A DNA stretch of 64,000 nucleotides, taken from Telmatospirillum sp. (GTDB lineage: Bacteria; Pseudomonadota; Alphaproteobacteria; Rhodospirillales; Magnetospirillaceae). The stretch is from the NCBI GenBank assembly GCA_031291415.1, contig JARLJB010000217.1, positions 1 to 64,000 of the forward strand, given 5' to 3'. The notes under the pieces are model-generated. The model did not search any database, had not been told where the DNA came from, and saw nothing but the letters and a program-made list of their open reading frames with translations. Positions 18,275 through 27,284 of this stretch are shown piece by piece. A program made the translations under genes and the position numbers. The first letter of the stretch is position 1, and each line of letters opens with the position of its first letter.

Positions 18275-18916
18275 TCAGTCGCCGGGGGCGATACCGATGG
18301 TCGTCAGCACGGCGGCCTCTTGCTGGTCGTGCGACGGCGGACGTTCCGGGACGATAAAGCCCCAAGTCGGGTAATGCGTGCTCCCCAACTGGGAACTCGG
18401 CGGCCACCACACTCGGACCATCGACCAATCATTGGCCGAGGAAATATCAACGACTGGCAGATCCGCGGTCACCCGGTGGTGGATCCAGTTGGCTTGAGTG
18501 ACGAGAATTTCTCGATCGGAGACAAGCCGGGAGACGACAGCCACGTGGCCATCCGGCAACCGCGACGAACGGCGGAACGCCAGCACGCTCCCGACCACGG
18601 GACTTGCCGTGCGATTGTAACGGCCGGCGGCCGCCTGCCACCATGCGCCGGCCGCACCTTTCAAGTTCACCCCCGAAACGGCTCGTGCAAAGGGGGCACA
18701 CTCCAATGCCACAACCCCGCCGACATATCCACCCGACGGTTCAGCGGCGGCGGCTGGCGGCGCGACCTGCGGCTCGACGATGGCCGCAGGCTTCTCGCTT
18801 GACGCGCAACCAGCCAGCGCCGCAAGAAAGGCCACCGCTTGCAGCCGCAGAAGGATAGGACGCAGATGTCGCCTATTCGAGATTTCGCGGACGCGTTTCC
18901 AAAGTCTCTGTACCAA
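18275..18916 (-). CDS. CHAP-domain lipoprotein
   Basis: A 213-residue exported protein. Residues 28-37 form the hydrophobic core of a lipoprotein signal ending in the lipobox LAGC, so it is probably anchored to a membrane facing the periplasm. A CHAP amidase/peptidase domain follows, with the nucleophile in ALECAPFARAVSG, a W-rich stretch and the general-base region DGHVAVVSRLV. CHAP enzymes cut peptidoglycan or related amides. The only in-frame starts are TTG or GTG and none has a good ribosome site, so the N terminus is uncertain. Confidence 0.75.
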   Translation of the reverse strand: MVQRLWKRVREISNRRHLRPILLRLQAVAFLAALAGCASSEKPAAIVEPQVAPPAAAAEPSGGYVGGVVALECAPFARAVSGVNLKGAAGAWWQAAAGRYNRTASPVVGSVLAFRRSSRLPDGHVAVVSRLVSDREILVTQANWIHHRVTADLPVVDISSANDWSMVRVWWPPSSQLGSTHYPTWGFIVPERPPSHDQQEAAVLTTIGIAPGD

Positions 18917-19276
18917 TCTCAGTCAGTCCGTCATGACCGGAACCGGCCCCCCAAGCACTGGAGTGCATGAGCCGCCATTTTCTGGTGCCGTTGCGCACCC
19001 CTCTCACGAAAAAACCCTGACTAATCGCCCCCAAGTTTCTTCGCAAGTGTTGATGCCTACAGATATGCAGAATCTTTTACCATCGTCAGCGCAGAATGCA
19101 CAGTGATGACGAGCGTCTTCATCACATTTTTCTTCTTTTTCCAGACAAACGACACCATTGGCCCAGAATGCTCGAGAGGAATTCGCCTTGGAATTGACGG
19201 AAGACTTCAATCTTACCGACGTTGTCACGACCACGGAAAAACACCGGAAATGATGGCGCAGGCGCGACAATGCACC
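18917..19276. other. Gene-free stretch between the CHAP lipoprotein and the sigma-54 activator
   Basis: No frame here has a convincing protein. The sequence is more AT-rich than its surroundings, and the open frames have composition unlike the neighbouring genes. It contains the promoter region of the divergent lipoprotein gene, which I could not define. Confidence 0.5.
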
Positions 19277-19317
19277 AGACCAACCTGCAATGAATCAAGC
19301 TCATCGCAGGTTGGTCT
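19277..19317 (-). terminator. Long hairpin at the 3' end of the molybdoenzyme operon
   Basis: Twelve-base arms agaccaacctgc and gcaggttggtct are separated by 17 nt and overlap the activator stop codon. No T-run follows on the reverse strand, so it could be a factor-dependent end or an mRNA-stabilising stem. Confidence 0.5.
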
Positions 19318-21433
19318 AAGAAAAAGCGGATCCATTCTCCCGGGCAATGCCCAACCGCTTCATTTTCGAAAGCAGAGTCGTGCGTTTCAATCCCAAGTGA
19401 ACCGCCGCCCCGCGCGGGCCGCCCACGATGCCGTTGGTGTCGCGCAGCACCCGCAAGATATGTTCCCGCTCCATTCTCTCCAAAGTCGTCACTTTCGGCA
19501 CGGACGGCGCGGCAAGCGGTCTCTCGCAGACATTGGCGACGACGCCCGGGCTTAACGGCTCCAGCGGCACTTGCAAACTGGACCCACGGCTAACGATAAC
19601 GGCCCGTTCTATCAGATGCTCCAACTCGCGGATATTTCCCGGCCACGGCATTCGCATCAATGCGTTCATTGTGTCAGAAGGTATTATTTTTATGTCCCGT
19701 TTTATTTTTCTTGCATACTTTTTTACAAAATAACGAACCAAAAAGGGAATATCTTCCGGGCGTTCCCGGAGTGGCGGTATGTATATGGGAAAAACGTTCA
19801 GACGATAGTAAAGATCGCTGCGGAACTGTCGATCTGCGATCATTTGTTGCAGGTCGCGATTGGTGGCGGCGATAACGCGCGCGTCGACCCGAATCGGGCG
19901 GGTGCTGCCAAGCCGTTCGATTTCCCGTTCCTGTAAGGCCCGCAGCAACTTCGACTGCAATTCCAGAGGAATATCGCCGATTTCATCCAGGAAGATCGTG
20001 CCCTGATGTGCCAATTCGAAGCGTCCGATTTTCTGGCTGGTGGCTCCGGTAAACGCACCTTTCTCGTGCCCGAACAAATCGCTTTCCAGCAGTCCCGCCG
20101 GAATCGCCGCACAATTCACCTTGACCAAGGTGTGACTTTTCCGCGAACTCAGGTTATGGATCGTTCGGGCGATCAACTCCTTCCCGGTTCCAGTGTCACC
20201 CAGAATCAGTACCGTGGAATCACTGTCGGCAACCAATTCCACCTGTTCAAGAACCTGATGTAGTTTTTCACTCTCGCCGATTATTTCATCAAAATTATGT
20301 TGCTCTCTTATTTCTTCTTCTAGATATAATTTTTCGGAGTTCAATTTGTCTCGAAGTTGCCTGATCTCCCGATAGGCCAAAGTGTTGGACAAGGACATGG
20401 AAACCTGCCCGGCGATCTCGCCCAGGAATCGGACGTCTTCCTCGCAAAAGTCGTCCAGCGAGAGATGGCCGACGGTCAAAACACCGATGGTCGCGTCGTG
20501 ACTGATAAGAGGAAGCACGCACAACGATCTGATTCCCTGCCGGCGCAGGGAATCCATCAAATCGTTGCACTTCGACAGCTCCTCCATTTCCTCGTATGAA
20601 AACGTGCACGGCTTCCTTTGGCGGAAAGCTCTGGCGATAACCGGATCGGACATCGAGACCACGCGCCCCGGCTTGACCTGGTCATCCCCACGCGAGAAAC
20701 GCACGATTTCCCAGCGGAAATCATTTTCGGCGGGACGATAGACGACAAGGGCACAATATTCGGCTCCTGCCAGCCGCTCGATTTGACCGGAAATTTCCTC
20801 GATCAATTTCTCCGGCTCCAACTGGGAAACCGCAGTATTGGTGACTTCAAGCAATGTCCGGAGATGGTCGCGCTCCCGCGCTAAATTGTCCTCCGAAGCC
20901 TTAACCCTTTCGTAAACCAGAGCATTGTCGACCGATGTGGCTACCTGCGCTGCAACCAGCTGCATGAAACGCACGTCCTCCGGGGTATAGGCGTTGGCTT
21001 TGGTGCTCAAAAATTCCAGAGCACCAAGGCGGCGACGCACGGTGGTCAGCGGAACCGTGCACGAGGACTTGACCTCCTGGCTCCGACGTTTGGGAAAGAT
21101 CTTCGCGTAGTAACGCTCGATGTCTTCAATGGTCGCTATCGCCGGTTCCTGGTGCTTCCAAACCCAAAATCCGGGACCATCGACGAAGGGAAAAGCGCGA
21201 ACTTTGGACAGCCGCTCTTCGCAAGAGCCCGGATAATAAATCCACGCCTCATCCGTATCGGCATCATAGAGCAATAGAACTACGTGATCGTATTCAACGA
21301 CTTGATGCAGAAATAAACCAAGAGCATCCAGCAATGCCCCAAATTCCTGATGCGCCGCTATCGTGCGAGATACTTTTAGAAGCGCCTCTAGTTGCCTCGA
21401 AGAGACAAGATCTTCATCAAAGTCGTTCATCAT
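19316..21433 (-). CDS. Sigma-54-dependent activator with tandem GAF domains (FhlA/NorR-like)
   Basis: A 705-residue enhancer-binding protein. Two GAF sensor domains occupy about 1-180 and 190-360, joined by a helix and followed by a coiled coil. The AAA+ domain (about 385-620) has Walker A GDTGTGKE, the sigma-54 contact loop GAFTGA, Walker B TIFLDEIGDI and the R-finger region RSDLYYRLNVFPI. The C terminus has a Fis-type HTH (RGAAVHLGLKRTTLLSKMKRLG). It has no phosphoacceptor domain, so a small ligand sensed by a GAF domain is the likely signal. It lies at the end of the molybdoenzyme operon, 59 bp after the chaperone gene, and probably acts at the palindrome 30255-30274. Confidence 0.92.
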   Translation of the reverse strand: MMNDFDEDLVSSRQLEALLKVSRTIAAHQEFGALLDALGLFLHQVVEYDHVVLLLYDADTDEAWIYYPGSCEERLSKVRAFPFVDGPGFWVWKHQEPAIATIEDIERYYAKIFPKRRSQEVKSSCTVPLTTVRRRLGALEFLSTKANAYTPEDVRFMQLVAAQVATSVDNALVYERVKASEDNLARERDHLRTLLEVTNTAVSQLEPEKLIEEISGQIERLAGAEYCALVVYRPAENDFRWEIVRFSRGDDQVKPGRVVSMSDPVIARAFRQRKPCTFSYEEMEELSKCNDLMDSLRRQGIRSLCVLPLISHDATIGVLTVGHLSLDDFCEEDVRFLGEIAGQVSMSLSNTLAYREIRQLRDKLNSEKLYLEEEIREQHNFDEIIGESEKLHQVLEQVELVADSDSTVLILGDTGTGKELIARTIHNLSSRKSHTLVKVNCAAIPAGLLESDLFGHEKGAFTGATSQKIGRFELAHQGTIFLDEIGDIPLELQSKLLRALQEREIERLGSTRPIRVDARVIAATNRDLQQMIADRQFRSDLYYRLNVFPIYIPPLRERPEDIPFLVRYFVKKYARKIKRDIKIIPSDTMNALMRMPWPGNIRELEHLIERAVIVSRGSSLQVPLEPLSPGVVANVCERPLAAPSVPKVTTLERMEREHILRVLRDTNGIVGGPRGAAVHLGLKRTTLLSKMKRLGIARENGSAFS

Positions 21434-21492
21434 AAGATATATATACCTTGTCTATGGCATTCGACAAGTGAGAACGGCCGGCCATTGATCTT

Positions 21493-22230
21493 TCAAACAC
21501 CGTCCGGATGGGCTGCGGAGTCATCAATCTGTTCCTCAATGATCGCTTGCTCCAGACGGAGGTATCCGCTGGTCAGCTTTGCCACGGCTTTATAGAAATC
21601 CGTGTCGGCGCACTTTGGAATGTCGGCGCAAAATGCCGGAACCCAATTGAGAAGGTGCCGCGTCAAAAAGTCCTTCTGGTTGGCGAGACTGACCAAGACC
21701 GCCCCCCGGTCGCCGCGGGCCAGAGCCGCCCGCGTCTCGCCGCACAGACACGCCATGAATTCGAGTTCGAGAGCGACGTGGTCCTCAGGAACATCCAATG
21801 CCTCGACCTTATCCAGTCCTTCCGACCGATATGCCGCCACCACCTGATCCCTTGCCTCTTGCATAATCAGGCGCTCCGGGCTGGTGTAGACCGATTCATA
21901 GGGAAAGGCGGCGAATCCGTTTTTCGCCCCGCCTGCTCCCAGAAACACTTTTGCGTAATCCACCGCCAAATCCGTCAGAGGGTCCTGGCCGGGGCACCGC
22001 AGATAGGCCCCGAGCATCCGGTATCCACTGGCGAGCTCCTCCTCGCCACAGTCTTCCGGAAAGGACATGCCCATCATCCGCTCCAGTAATGCCTGGTCGA
22101 CCTCGACCTTGTAAAGCCGCGCCAGGAAGCGGTACAGATTCTCGCGATTGGCGACAAGCGCCGGGTATTCCGATTTTGCTTCCACGTCTTTCCCCAATCT
22201 GCCGATTCTGATAGGCGGGGAGGTATTCAC
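21493..22230 (-). CDS. TorD/DmsD-family molybdoenzyme maturation chaperone
   Basis: A 245-residue cytoplasmic protein of the TorD family. Visible traits are ANRENLYRFLARLY near the N terminus, FPYESVYTSPERLIMQEARD in the middle and VPEDHVALELEFMACL, the diagnostic PxDH motif. Such chaperones hold the Tat signal of a molybdoenzyme until the cofactor is inserted. Its client is almost certainly the catalytic subunit at 23716. It starts at a GTG at 22230 with GAGGACGGA just upstream, 39 bp after the anchor gene. Confidence 0.9.
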   Translation of the reverse strand: MNTSPPIRIGRLGKDVEAKSEYPALVANRENLYRFLARLYKVEVDQALLERMMGMSFPEDCGEEELASGYRMLGAYLRCPGQDPLTDLAVDYAKVFLGAGGAKNGFAAFPYESVYTSPERLIMQEARDQVVAAYRSEGLDKVEALDVPEDHVALELEFMACLCGETRAALARGDRGAVLVSLANQKDFLTRHLLNWVPAFCADIPKCADTDFYKAVAKLTSGYLRLEQAIIEEQIDDSAAHPDGV

Positions 22231-22269
22231 TCCGTCCTCTCCGCCTTTGCCGGTTCCCCGTCGGTGATC

Positions 22270-23106
22270 TTAAAAGAAATGCCAGACACTTGTCCCCAGG
22301 TTGAACATCAACAGCCGGAAAGAAGCGGCTCCAACGAAGGCGCAGACCAGCGCGAAAGTCGCGGCTGCGACCGGCAAAGGCGCCGCCGCCCTTTTCGCTA
22401 TGGTCAGGCTGGAAGGAACGAGCAGGCCGACCAGGACAACACCGCCCCAGAACAGCGGAGCCAAGTTTCCAGTCAACACGCGGATGACCGAGCGGGTGGC
22501 ATTGGGATAGGGCGCAACGGCCACGGCAACGAGGTAGGCGATGACCACCACGCCCTGCAGGGCTAGCACACCCAGTGTCGTCCACTTCAGGGCGACAACC
22601 GCTTCGGCCTTCTGCTGGCGCGCCATCAGCACGCCCAAACTCAAACAACCAAGAAGAGCGGCTGAAATCAGATAAACCATGGGCAGAAGCAGCGTGTCCC
22701 AGGCCGGACGCGACGCCATCACATAGGTGTCGCCGACCGCAAAGGCGAGAAGGATCGCCGGCACCGCGCCAATCACCGCTATTCTCTTGCGGACCTGCCC
22801 GGAAGCCCCCCGCCGGAGCGCGATCAGGTAGGCAACGGCGCATAGACCGGTCAGACCGATCATCAGCGCCTCCATGAAAATTCCCGAGGTGGGATGCCCC
22901 AAGGCGCCGAAAATCCTTTCGGGGTGGCCAAGGTGCAGAACGCTTGAGAAACCGCCGGCCGCCAGCGCGATCAACGCCAGGATGCCGCCTCGCAGTCTGA
23001 CTTGCGCATCCTCCTCCCACCACTCGCTCACGCCGACCGCGACGAAGGTTCCGGAGCCCAATCCGACGAAGGCGGTGAAGAACACCAATGCCCATTCGTT
23101 ACCCAT
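22270..23106 (-). CDS. DmsC-like membrane anchor subunit
   Basis: A 278-residue membrane protein with about eight spans, of the DmsC type that ties a Tat-exported molybdoenzyme and its Fe-S subunit to the membrane and exchanges electrons with quinol. VLHLGHPERIFGALGHPTSG near residue 62 is a typical DmsC segment. The ATG at 23106 has GGGAGAG upstream and overlaps the end of the Fe-S gene by 8 bp, so the two are translated together. The longer frame upstream is the Fe-S gene in another frame. Confidence 0.9.
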   Translation of the reverse strand: MGNEWALVFFTAFVGLGSGTFVAVGVSEWWEEDAQVRLRGGILALIALAAGGFSSVLHLGHPERIFGALGHPTSGIFMEALMIGLTGLCAVAYLIALRRGASGQVRKRIAVIGAVPAILLAFAVGDTYVMASRPAWDTLLLPMVYLISAALLGCLSLGVLMARQQKAEAVVALKWTTLGVLALQGVVVIAYLVAVAVAPYPNATRSVIRVLTGNLAPLFWGGVVLVGLLVPSSLTIAKRAAAPLPVAAATFALVCAFVGAASFRLLMFNLGTSVWHFF

Positions 23107-23713
23107 TTTGGCTCTCCCTTCCGGTGTTCTCTGGCTGACTTTGCTGCCATGTGGCCGTCTTGCGGTGCAGGATATAGCGGACCGAAGGATGGTTTCCGAC
23201 ATCGGGCAGGCTGTGCACGGCATCGCTGCCGGCCGCTTTCAAGGCCTTGGACACGTCGCTGGCGGGATCGTCGATGTCACCGAAGAGTCGCGCCTTGCCG
23301 CAACAGTTCTTCACACAGGCAGGCTGTTCGCCGATCGCCTGCAAATGAACACAAAGCGTGCATTTTTCCACGACCTTTGCGTCATTGTTGAAGGAGCGGG
23401 CACCGTAGGGACAGGCCATCATGCAGTAGCGACAACCGATACAGATATCCTTGTTGATCAGGACGATGCCGTCCTCCGTCTTGTACGAGGCTCCCGTCGG
23501 GCAAACCTTGACGCAGGGGGCATCGGCGCATTCCTGGCACACGGTCGGCAGAAAATACATCTCGACGTCGGGGAATGTCCCGGTCGGGCCGATGGTGAGA
23601 ACCTTGTTGAAATAGACGCCGAGTGCGACGCCGTTTTCCATTTTGCAGGCCACCTCGCACGAAAAACACCCGAGGCAGCGGTCGAGGTCGATGACCAGGG
23701 TCTTATGGGCCAT
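23099..23713 (-). CDS. DmsB-like four-cluster [4Fe-4S] electron-transfer subunit
   Basis: A 204-residue ferredoxin-like protein with sixteen cysteines in four groups: CLGCFSCEVACK near 15, CQECADAPCVKVCPTGAS near 57, CIGCRYCMMACPYGA near 90 and CTLCVHLQAIGEQPACVKNC near 117. This is the DmsB/PsrB/PhsB layout. It passes electrons between the catalytic subunit and the membrane anchor. It lacks its own signal and is expected to ride with the Tat-exported partner. The start at 23713 is 2 bp downstream of the catalytic gene, with GGAG 8 nt before it. Confidence 0.93.
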   Translation of the reverse strand: MAHKTLVIDLDRCLGCFSCEVACKMENGVALGVYFNKVLTIGPTGTFPDVEMYFLPTVCQECADAPCVKVCPTGASYKTEDGIVLINKDICIGCRYCMMACPYGARSFNNDAKVVEKCTLCVHLQAIGEQPACVKNCCGKARLFGDIDDPASDVSKALKAAGSDAVHSLPDVGNHPSVRYILHRKTATWQQSQPENTGRESQNG

Positions 23714-23715
23714 GA

Positions 23716-26391
23716 TTACAGCTCCACCAGTTTTGTCGGGTCGGATGGCTGTGGAAGCCACGGTTTGAAGTCTTCCGGCTTCAACCAGACACCGGCAGGC
23801 GGGCCATCGGCTTTCGAGACTCGGACCTGATAGCCGCGCAACGTGTAGGTGCCGCAGACGTCGTTGAACGGCGCGCTGTTCTTCGAAAGAACATTGACGT
23901 TCATCTCCTGCCATCCATGAGTTTCGGTATCGACGGTCTCGGGGTTCCAGAACCGTTCCATGTAGACGACGCCGCGAGCCATGCCTTGGGTGACACGGGC
24001 CTTGGCACGGATCTTCCCGCGCGGCGATTCGACCCAGACCCAATCGCCCGGCGAAACGCCGGACGCCGACGCGTCGACCGGATTGATCCAAATTTCGGCC
24101 ACGGGAAATATCTCCCGCAGGTACGGGATATTGCGCAGTGTCGTGTGATGCCAGATCGGAAGCCTGCCGTTGGTCATGACCAGCGGATACTTTGCCGCGA
24201 TGCCTTCGGTGTTCGGACCTTCCGGGGGTTCGACATAATGCGGCAGGGGTTCGTAGTCTTTAGACGCCGGCGGCAGAATGAAAGTGGTCCAAGGCTTTCC
24301 GGTCCGTCCCAAGATGATCATGCTTTCCGCATAAATCTCGCATTTCTTGGATTGAGTCCCGAATCCCTTAGGTTTCCCCGTCTTCGGATCGGTCTCCTTA
24401 TAGACGTAGAATCGTCTCCATCGCTCCATGCTATTGAACTCGAAGGGCATCTTTGCCTTGTACTCTGCCCATGTCATGCCGAAGTAGGCAGACCAGCCAT
24501 CCATCTGTTCTTCGTAGGTATCGTAGTAGGGAAGTTCCGGCGCGGTTTCCTTCGGATCGAACGCCTTTTTGCAGTTCTCGTGTCCAAGTTCCGCACATTT
24601 CTTGGCGAGTCTGGCCCAGAACCACGTCTCGTTCATGGTCTCCCAAAGGTGCGTGACCGCCTGCCTGGCGAACATCCGGTTGTAGGAACTGACCATGAAA
24701 TCCGTTTCCAACCATTCGTTGGCGGGAAGCAGGTAGTCGGCGTAAGCCGAGAAAGACGTGGGATAGACGAACATCTGGACGATCAGTTCCAGTTGTTTCA
24801 TGCCCTCTATCCACGCCGAAGCGTTGGCCACGGTCCCCAGCTTGTTGCCCGATCGCTCGATCCACGCCCGGAGCCGATAGGGCTTTCCAGTCGTCATCGC
24901 CTCAAGGATGTAGGTCGGTTGAGCCGCCCACCAGCGGAGCAGCCCCTTGTGTTCGATACCGCCCAAACGCTTGTTGAGCTGTTCCTCGGAGAGGAATTTT
25001 TTCAGCATCGTCGACCGCAGATTGCCGATGTCTCCTTCCTCGTAGCGCTGCATGATCGTCCCGGGCTTCTCGACATTGCCCATAAGCATGTCGAGCGTCG
25101 CCGTTCCCATCGCGGCTTGCGTCGAATTGGCGTTCTGATCGGTTGCCACACCGAGGCAGATACTGGAGGGTGTGTTTTCCCCATAAAGTTTGATCGCCTT
25201 TTCGATCATGTCGGCGTCGAGCCAGCAGATCTCCGCCGCCTTCGCCAGGGTAAAGGGCTCCGTTTTCTCCTTGAGCAGCCGGAATCCGGTTTTGCATTCG
25301 ACGCCGCCGACCGTAAAGGCACCGTCGAGGACGGGCTCCAGAGAGTCATCCCATGGATAGGCCAGCGGCTGCGCCGACTGGGTCTTTTTGTCCCAGACAA
25401 CGAAAGTGTTGGCGTCGCCACCGGCCTTCAGATCGCTCGCCCGAAGGAGCATCTTCGTCTTGGCGTTCACAAGGAACGGAAGGTTTGTCCACTTCATGAC
25501 GAAGTCGGCGTCGTAAAGTTTCTTGTCGAGGATGTACCGGATCCAAGCCAGCATAAGCGCCACGTCGGTGCCCGGCCTGATCGGCAGCCAGATCTCCGCC
25601 TTGGCAGCATCCGGCGTGAAGCGGGGATCGATAACGATGGTCTGCACGCCCCTGGCCCGGAGCTCGTTGATGGCTCGTCCTGCCTGTGCGGGGCCGCTGT
25701 AGGAGGGATCTGTGGCCCATAGCACGACGGTCTTGACCTTGATCTCGTCGTAAAAGTAGAGTTCAAGGCAATTGGAGTCCGCCAAACTCGGGTTTCCGGT
25801 GGGCCCTCCTCCATACATCATCTGGTAGACCATCTGCCGTGGCATGTAGCATTGCGCACAGCCCGGCTCGAACCAGTTGGGCGACCCAAAGACGTCGCTG
25901 AACCGGCAGCAACTGAGGAAGTTCGGGTTCCCGCCGCCCCCGGTTGAACCGAGGACCGCCTCGGCTCCGTACTTCTCACGGATCTCCATGAGTTTGGCGG
26001 CGATCTCGTTAAGAGCTTGGTCCCACGAGACGCGCATCCATTTGTTCTCGCCACGCGCCCCCACCCGTTTCATCGGATATTTGTTGCGGCTCGGATGATA
26101 GAGGGCCTGGATGCCCGAGAGCCCCTTGGCGCACAATGCCCCCCGGCTCCTTTCAAATTCGGGATTGCCCTCCAGTTTGATCACGCGGCCATCCCTGACG
26201 TGCGCCAGGACGCCGCAATCTGCCGTGCAACTGCGGCAGTTGGTCTTGACGATCTTGATGGTCGAGGTCTCGGCGGTCTTGGTCGGCTGAGCCGATGCGA
26301 GGCCCGCGATGGAGCTTCCCAAGGCCGCGCCGATTCCGGTAACGGCGGTCGCCTTCAGGAAGTCTCGGCGTTTGAGTTCCAGTTGTTTCAT
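23716..26391 (-). CDS. Tat-exported molybdopterin oxidoreductase, acetylene-hydratase/catechol-dehydroxylase-like catalytic subunit
   Basis: An 891-residue DMSO-reductase-family enzyme. It opens with a Tat signal (KRRDFLKATAVTGIG, residues 7-21). A [4Fe-4S] site follows: Cys52, Cys55, Cys59 and Cys87. The segment FGSPNW (168-173), then Cys178/Cys181 as candidate metal ligands, and ADSNCLELY resemble acetylene hydratase and its relatives more than DmsA or TorA. In acetylene hydratase an Asp follows the second cluster Cys; here that position is Thr56. The C-terminal dinucleotide-binding region (WVWVESPRGKI, MERFWNPE) is present. The start at 26391 sits 10 bp after the gene at 26402. Substrate unknown; a Tat signal plus DmsB/DmsC-type partners suggest a periplasmic reductase or hydroxyl-transfer enzyme. 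Confidence 0.9.
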   Translation of the reverse strand: MKQLELKRRDFLKATAVTGIGAALGSSIAGLASAQPTKTAETSTIKIVKTNCRSCTADCGVLAHVRDGRVIKLEGNPEFERSRGALCAKGLSGIQALYHPSRNKYPMKRVGARGENKWMRVSWDQALNEIAAKLMEIREKYGAEAVLGSTGGGGNPNFLSCCRFSDVFGSPNWFEPGCAQCYMPRQMVYQMMYGGGPTGNPSLADSNCLELYFYDEIKVKTVVLWATDPSYSGPAQAGRAINELRARGVQTIVIDPRFTPDAAKAEIWLPIRPGTDVALMLAWIRYILDKKLYDADFVMKWTNLPFLVNAKTKMLLRASDLKAGGDANTFVVWDKKTQSAQPLAYPWDDSLEPVLDGAFTVGGVECKTGFRLLKEKTEPFTLAKAAEICWLDADMIEKAIKLYGENTPSSICLGVATDQNANSTQAAMGTATLDMLMGNVEKPGTIMQRYEEGDIGNLRSTMLKKFLSEEQLNKRLGGIEHKGLLRWWAAQPTYILEAMTTGKPYRLRAWIERSGNKLGTVANASAWIEGMKQLELIVQMFVYPTSFSAYADYLLPANEWLETDFMVSSYNRMFARQAVTHLWETMNETWFWARLAKKCAELGHENCKKAFDPKETAPELPYYDTYEEQMDGWSAYFGMTWAEYKAKMPFEFNSMERWRRFYVYKETDPKTGKPKGFGTQSKKCEIYAESMIILGRTGKPWTTFILPPASKDYEPLPHYVEPPEGPNTEGIAAKYPLVMTNGRLPIWHHTTLRNIPYLREIFPVAEIWINPVDASASGVSPGDWVWVESPRGKIRAKARVTQGMARGVVYMERFWNPETVDTETHGWQEMNVNVLSKNSAPFNDVCGTYTLRGYQVRVSKADGPPAGVWLKPEDFKPWLPQPSDPTKLVEL

Positions 26392-26401
26392 GAGCGTTTT
26401 C

Positions 26402-27001
26402 CTAGAATCGATGAGGGAAGTTCTTTGACTCTGACTGGCCGCCCCCCTCACGCACAAACATCTCTCCGGCCTCGGTGGTCCGCCATTTTTGGTCCCATTC
26501 GAGACCTCCGGCACTCTCAAGCCGCTCAATGAAGAAGCTGGGGTAAAGCTTCGGCGTCTCGAGCAACGGGTTCCCGTCGAGGACGGATTCGATTTCCGGC
26601 CTGGTCTTCGGAGCCAGACATGATTGCAAAACCAATCGATAAACGTCGCGATAGGCGGGCTCGGCATCGAGCAACCGGCAAAGCCGGATGGAGGGATTTT
26701 CGATCTCGAGCACGCTTCTGCCGGCGGCGGTCGTTCGCCAGCCTGGTTCCGCGTCATTCGGTGCGATGGATTCGATTCCACCGGCCGCGACCAGCCACGA
26801 CAAGAGCAGCCTGGGAGGATGCAACGCCGACTTCATTTCCGGGAACGAAATAACCGTCGCCTCGATCTCGACAGACGATCTGGTCGTCCGGCAAAAAGTG
26901 AGTATCTTGTAAAGAACCGACCTATAGGCTGGTTCTTCCGAAATCCTCCCCAGAAGACGCGATGTTTCCTCACCGTGCGATGATTGGCCTGTCTCTGCCA
27001 T
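26402..27001 (-). CDS. Unknown protein built from two copies of one module
   Basis: A 199-residue soluble protein I do not recognise. It consists of a repeated unit of about 70 residues. Copy 1 (23-94) and copy 2 (114-179) share EPAYR, a cysteine 14 residues later, an acidic EIE, AGG(I/L)E and WRTT.AG. The pattern of helices and the closing W-RTT turn suggest winged-helix folds, which would make it a DNA- or protein-binding adapter rather than an enzyme. It stands directly before the catalytic subunit gene, so a role in the regulation, maturation or assembly of that enzyme is plausible. Confidence 0.75.
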   Translation of the reverse strand: MAETGQSSHGEETSRLLGRISEEPAYRSVLYKILTFCRTTRSSVEIEATVISFPEMKSALHPPRLLLSWLVAAGGIESIAPNDAEPGWRTTAAGRSVLEIENPSIRLCRLLDAEPAYRDVYRLVLQSCLAPKTRPEIESVLDGNPLLETPKLYPSFFIERLESAGGLEWDQKWRTTEAGEMFVREGGGQSESKNFPHRF

Positions 27002-27032
27002 TTTGTTCTCATTTCATTGACGTATTTGAATT

Positions 27033-27221
27033 TCAACATTCTTTCGTCACATGACATTTAGCAAACCGCATGCCACCCCACGCGATGACGAAGAAAACCG
27101 AAGAGACAGCCCAAACCGCGGGCCTTTCTTCGGCCCCTGCGGAGAAGCAAGGCGGGTGCCGATAGAAGGAGAGTGTCGAAATAAAGACGACACCGACGAC
27201 GATGTGTCGGCGGATCGTCAC
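27033..27221 (-). CDS. Possible small two-helix membrane protein in frame behind the NapH-like gene
   Basis: A 62-codon frame from a GTG encodes two hydrophobic helices (VVGVVFISTLSFY and VWAVSSVFFVIAWGG) and ends VTKEC. The same frame stays open back to the TGA that stops the NapH-like gene at 27285, and that 21-codon stretch (WDKSGRKGNTERSPDDPFGH) also looks protein-like, but it has no standard start codon. It may be a small subunit with an unusual start, a readthrough tail, or a decayed gene. No family is recognised. Confidence 0.4.
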   Translation of the reverse strand: MTIRRHIVVGVVFISTLSFYRHPPCFSAGAEERPAVWAVSSVFFVIAWGGMRFAKCHVTKEC

Positions 27222-27284
27222 ATGGCCGAAAGGATCGTCGGGCGACCGTTCCGTATTGCCCTTGCGTCCAGACTTGTCCCAAAT

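Noticed and set aside
23917-25722. A 601-codon open frame on the plus strand
   Set aside because: Antisense to the molybdoenzyme catalytic gene, no motif and no ribosome site.
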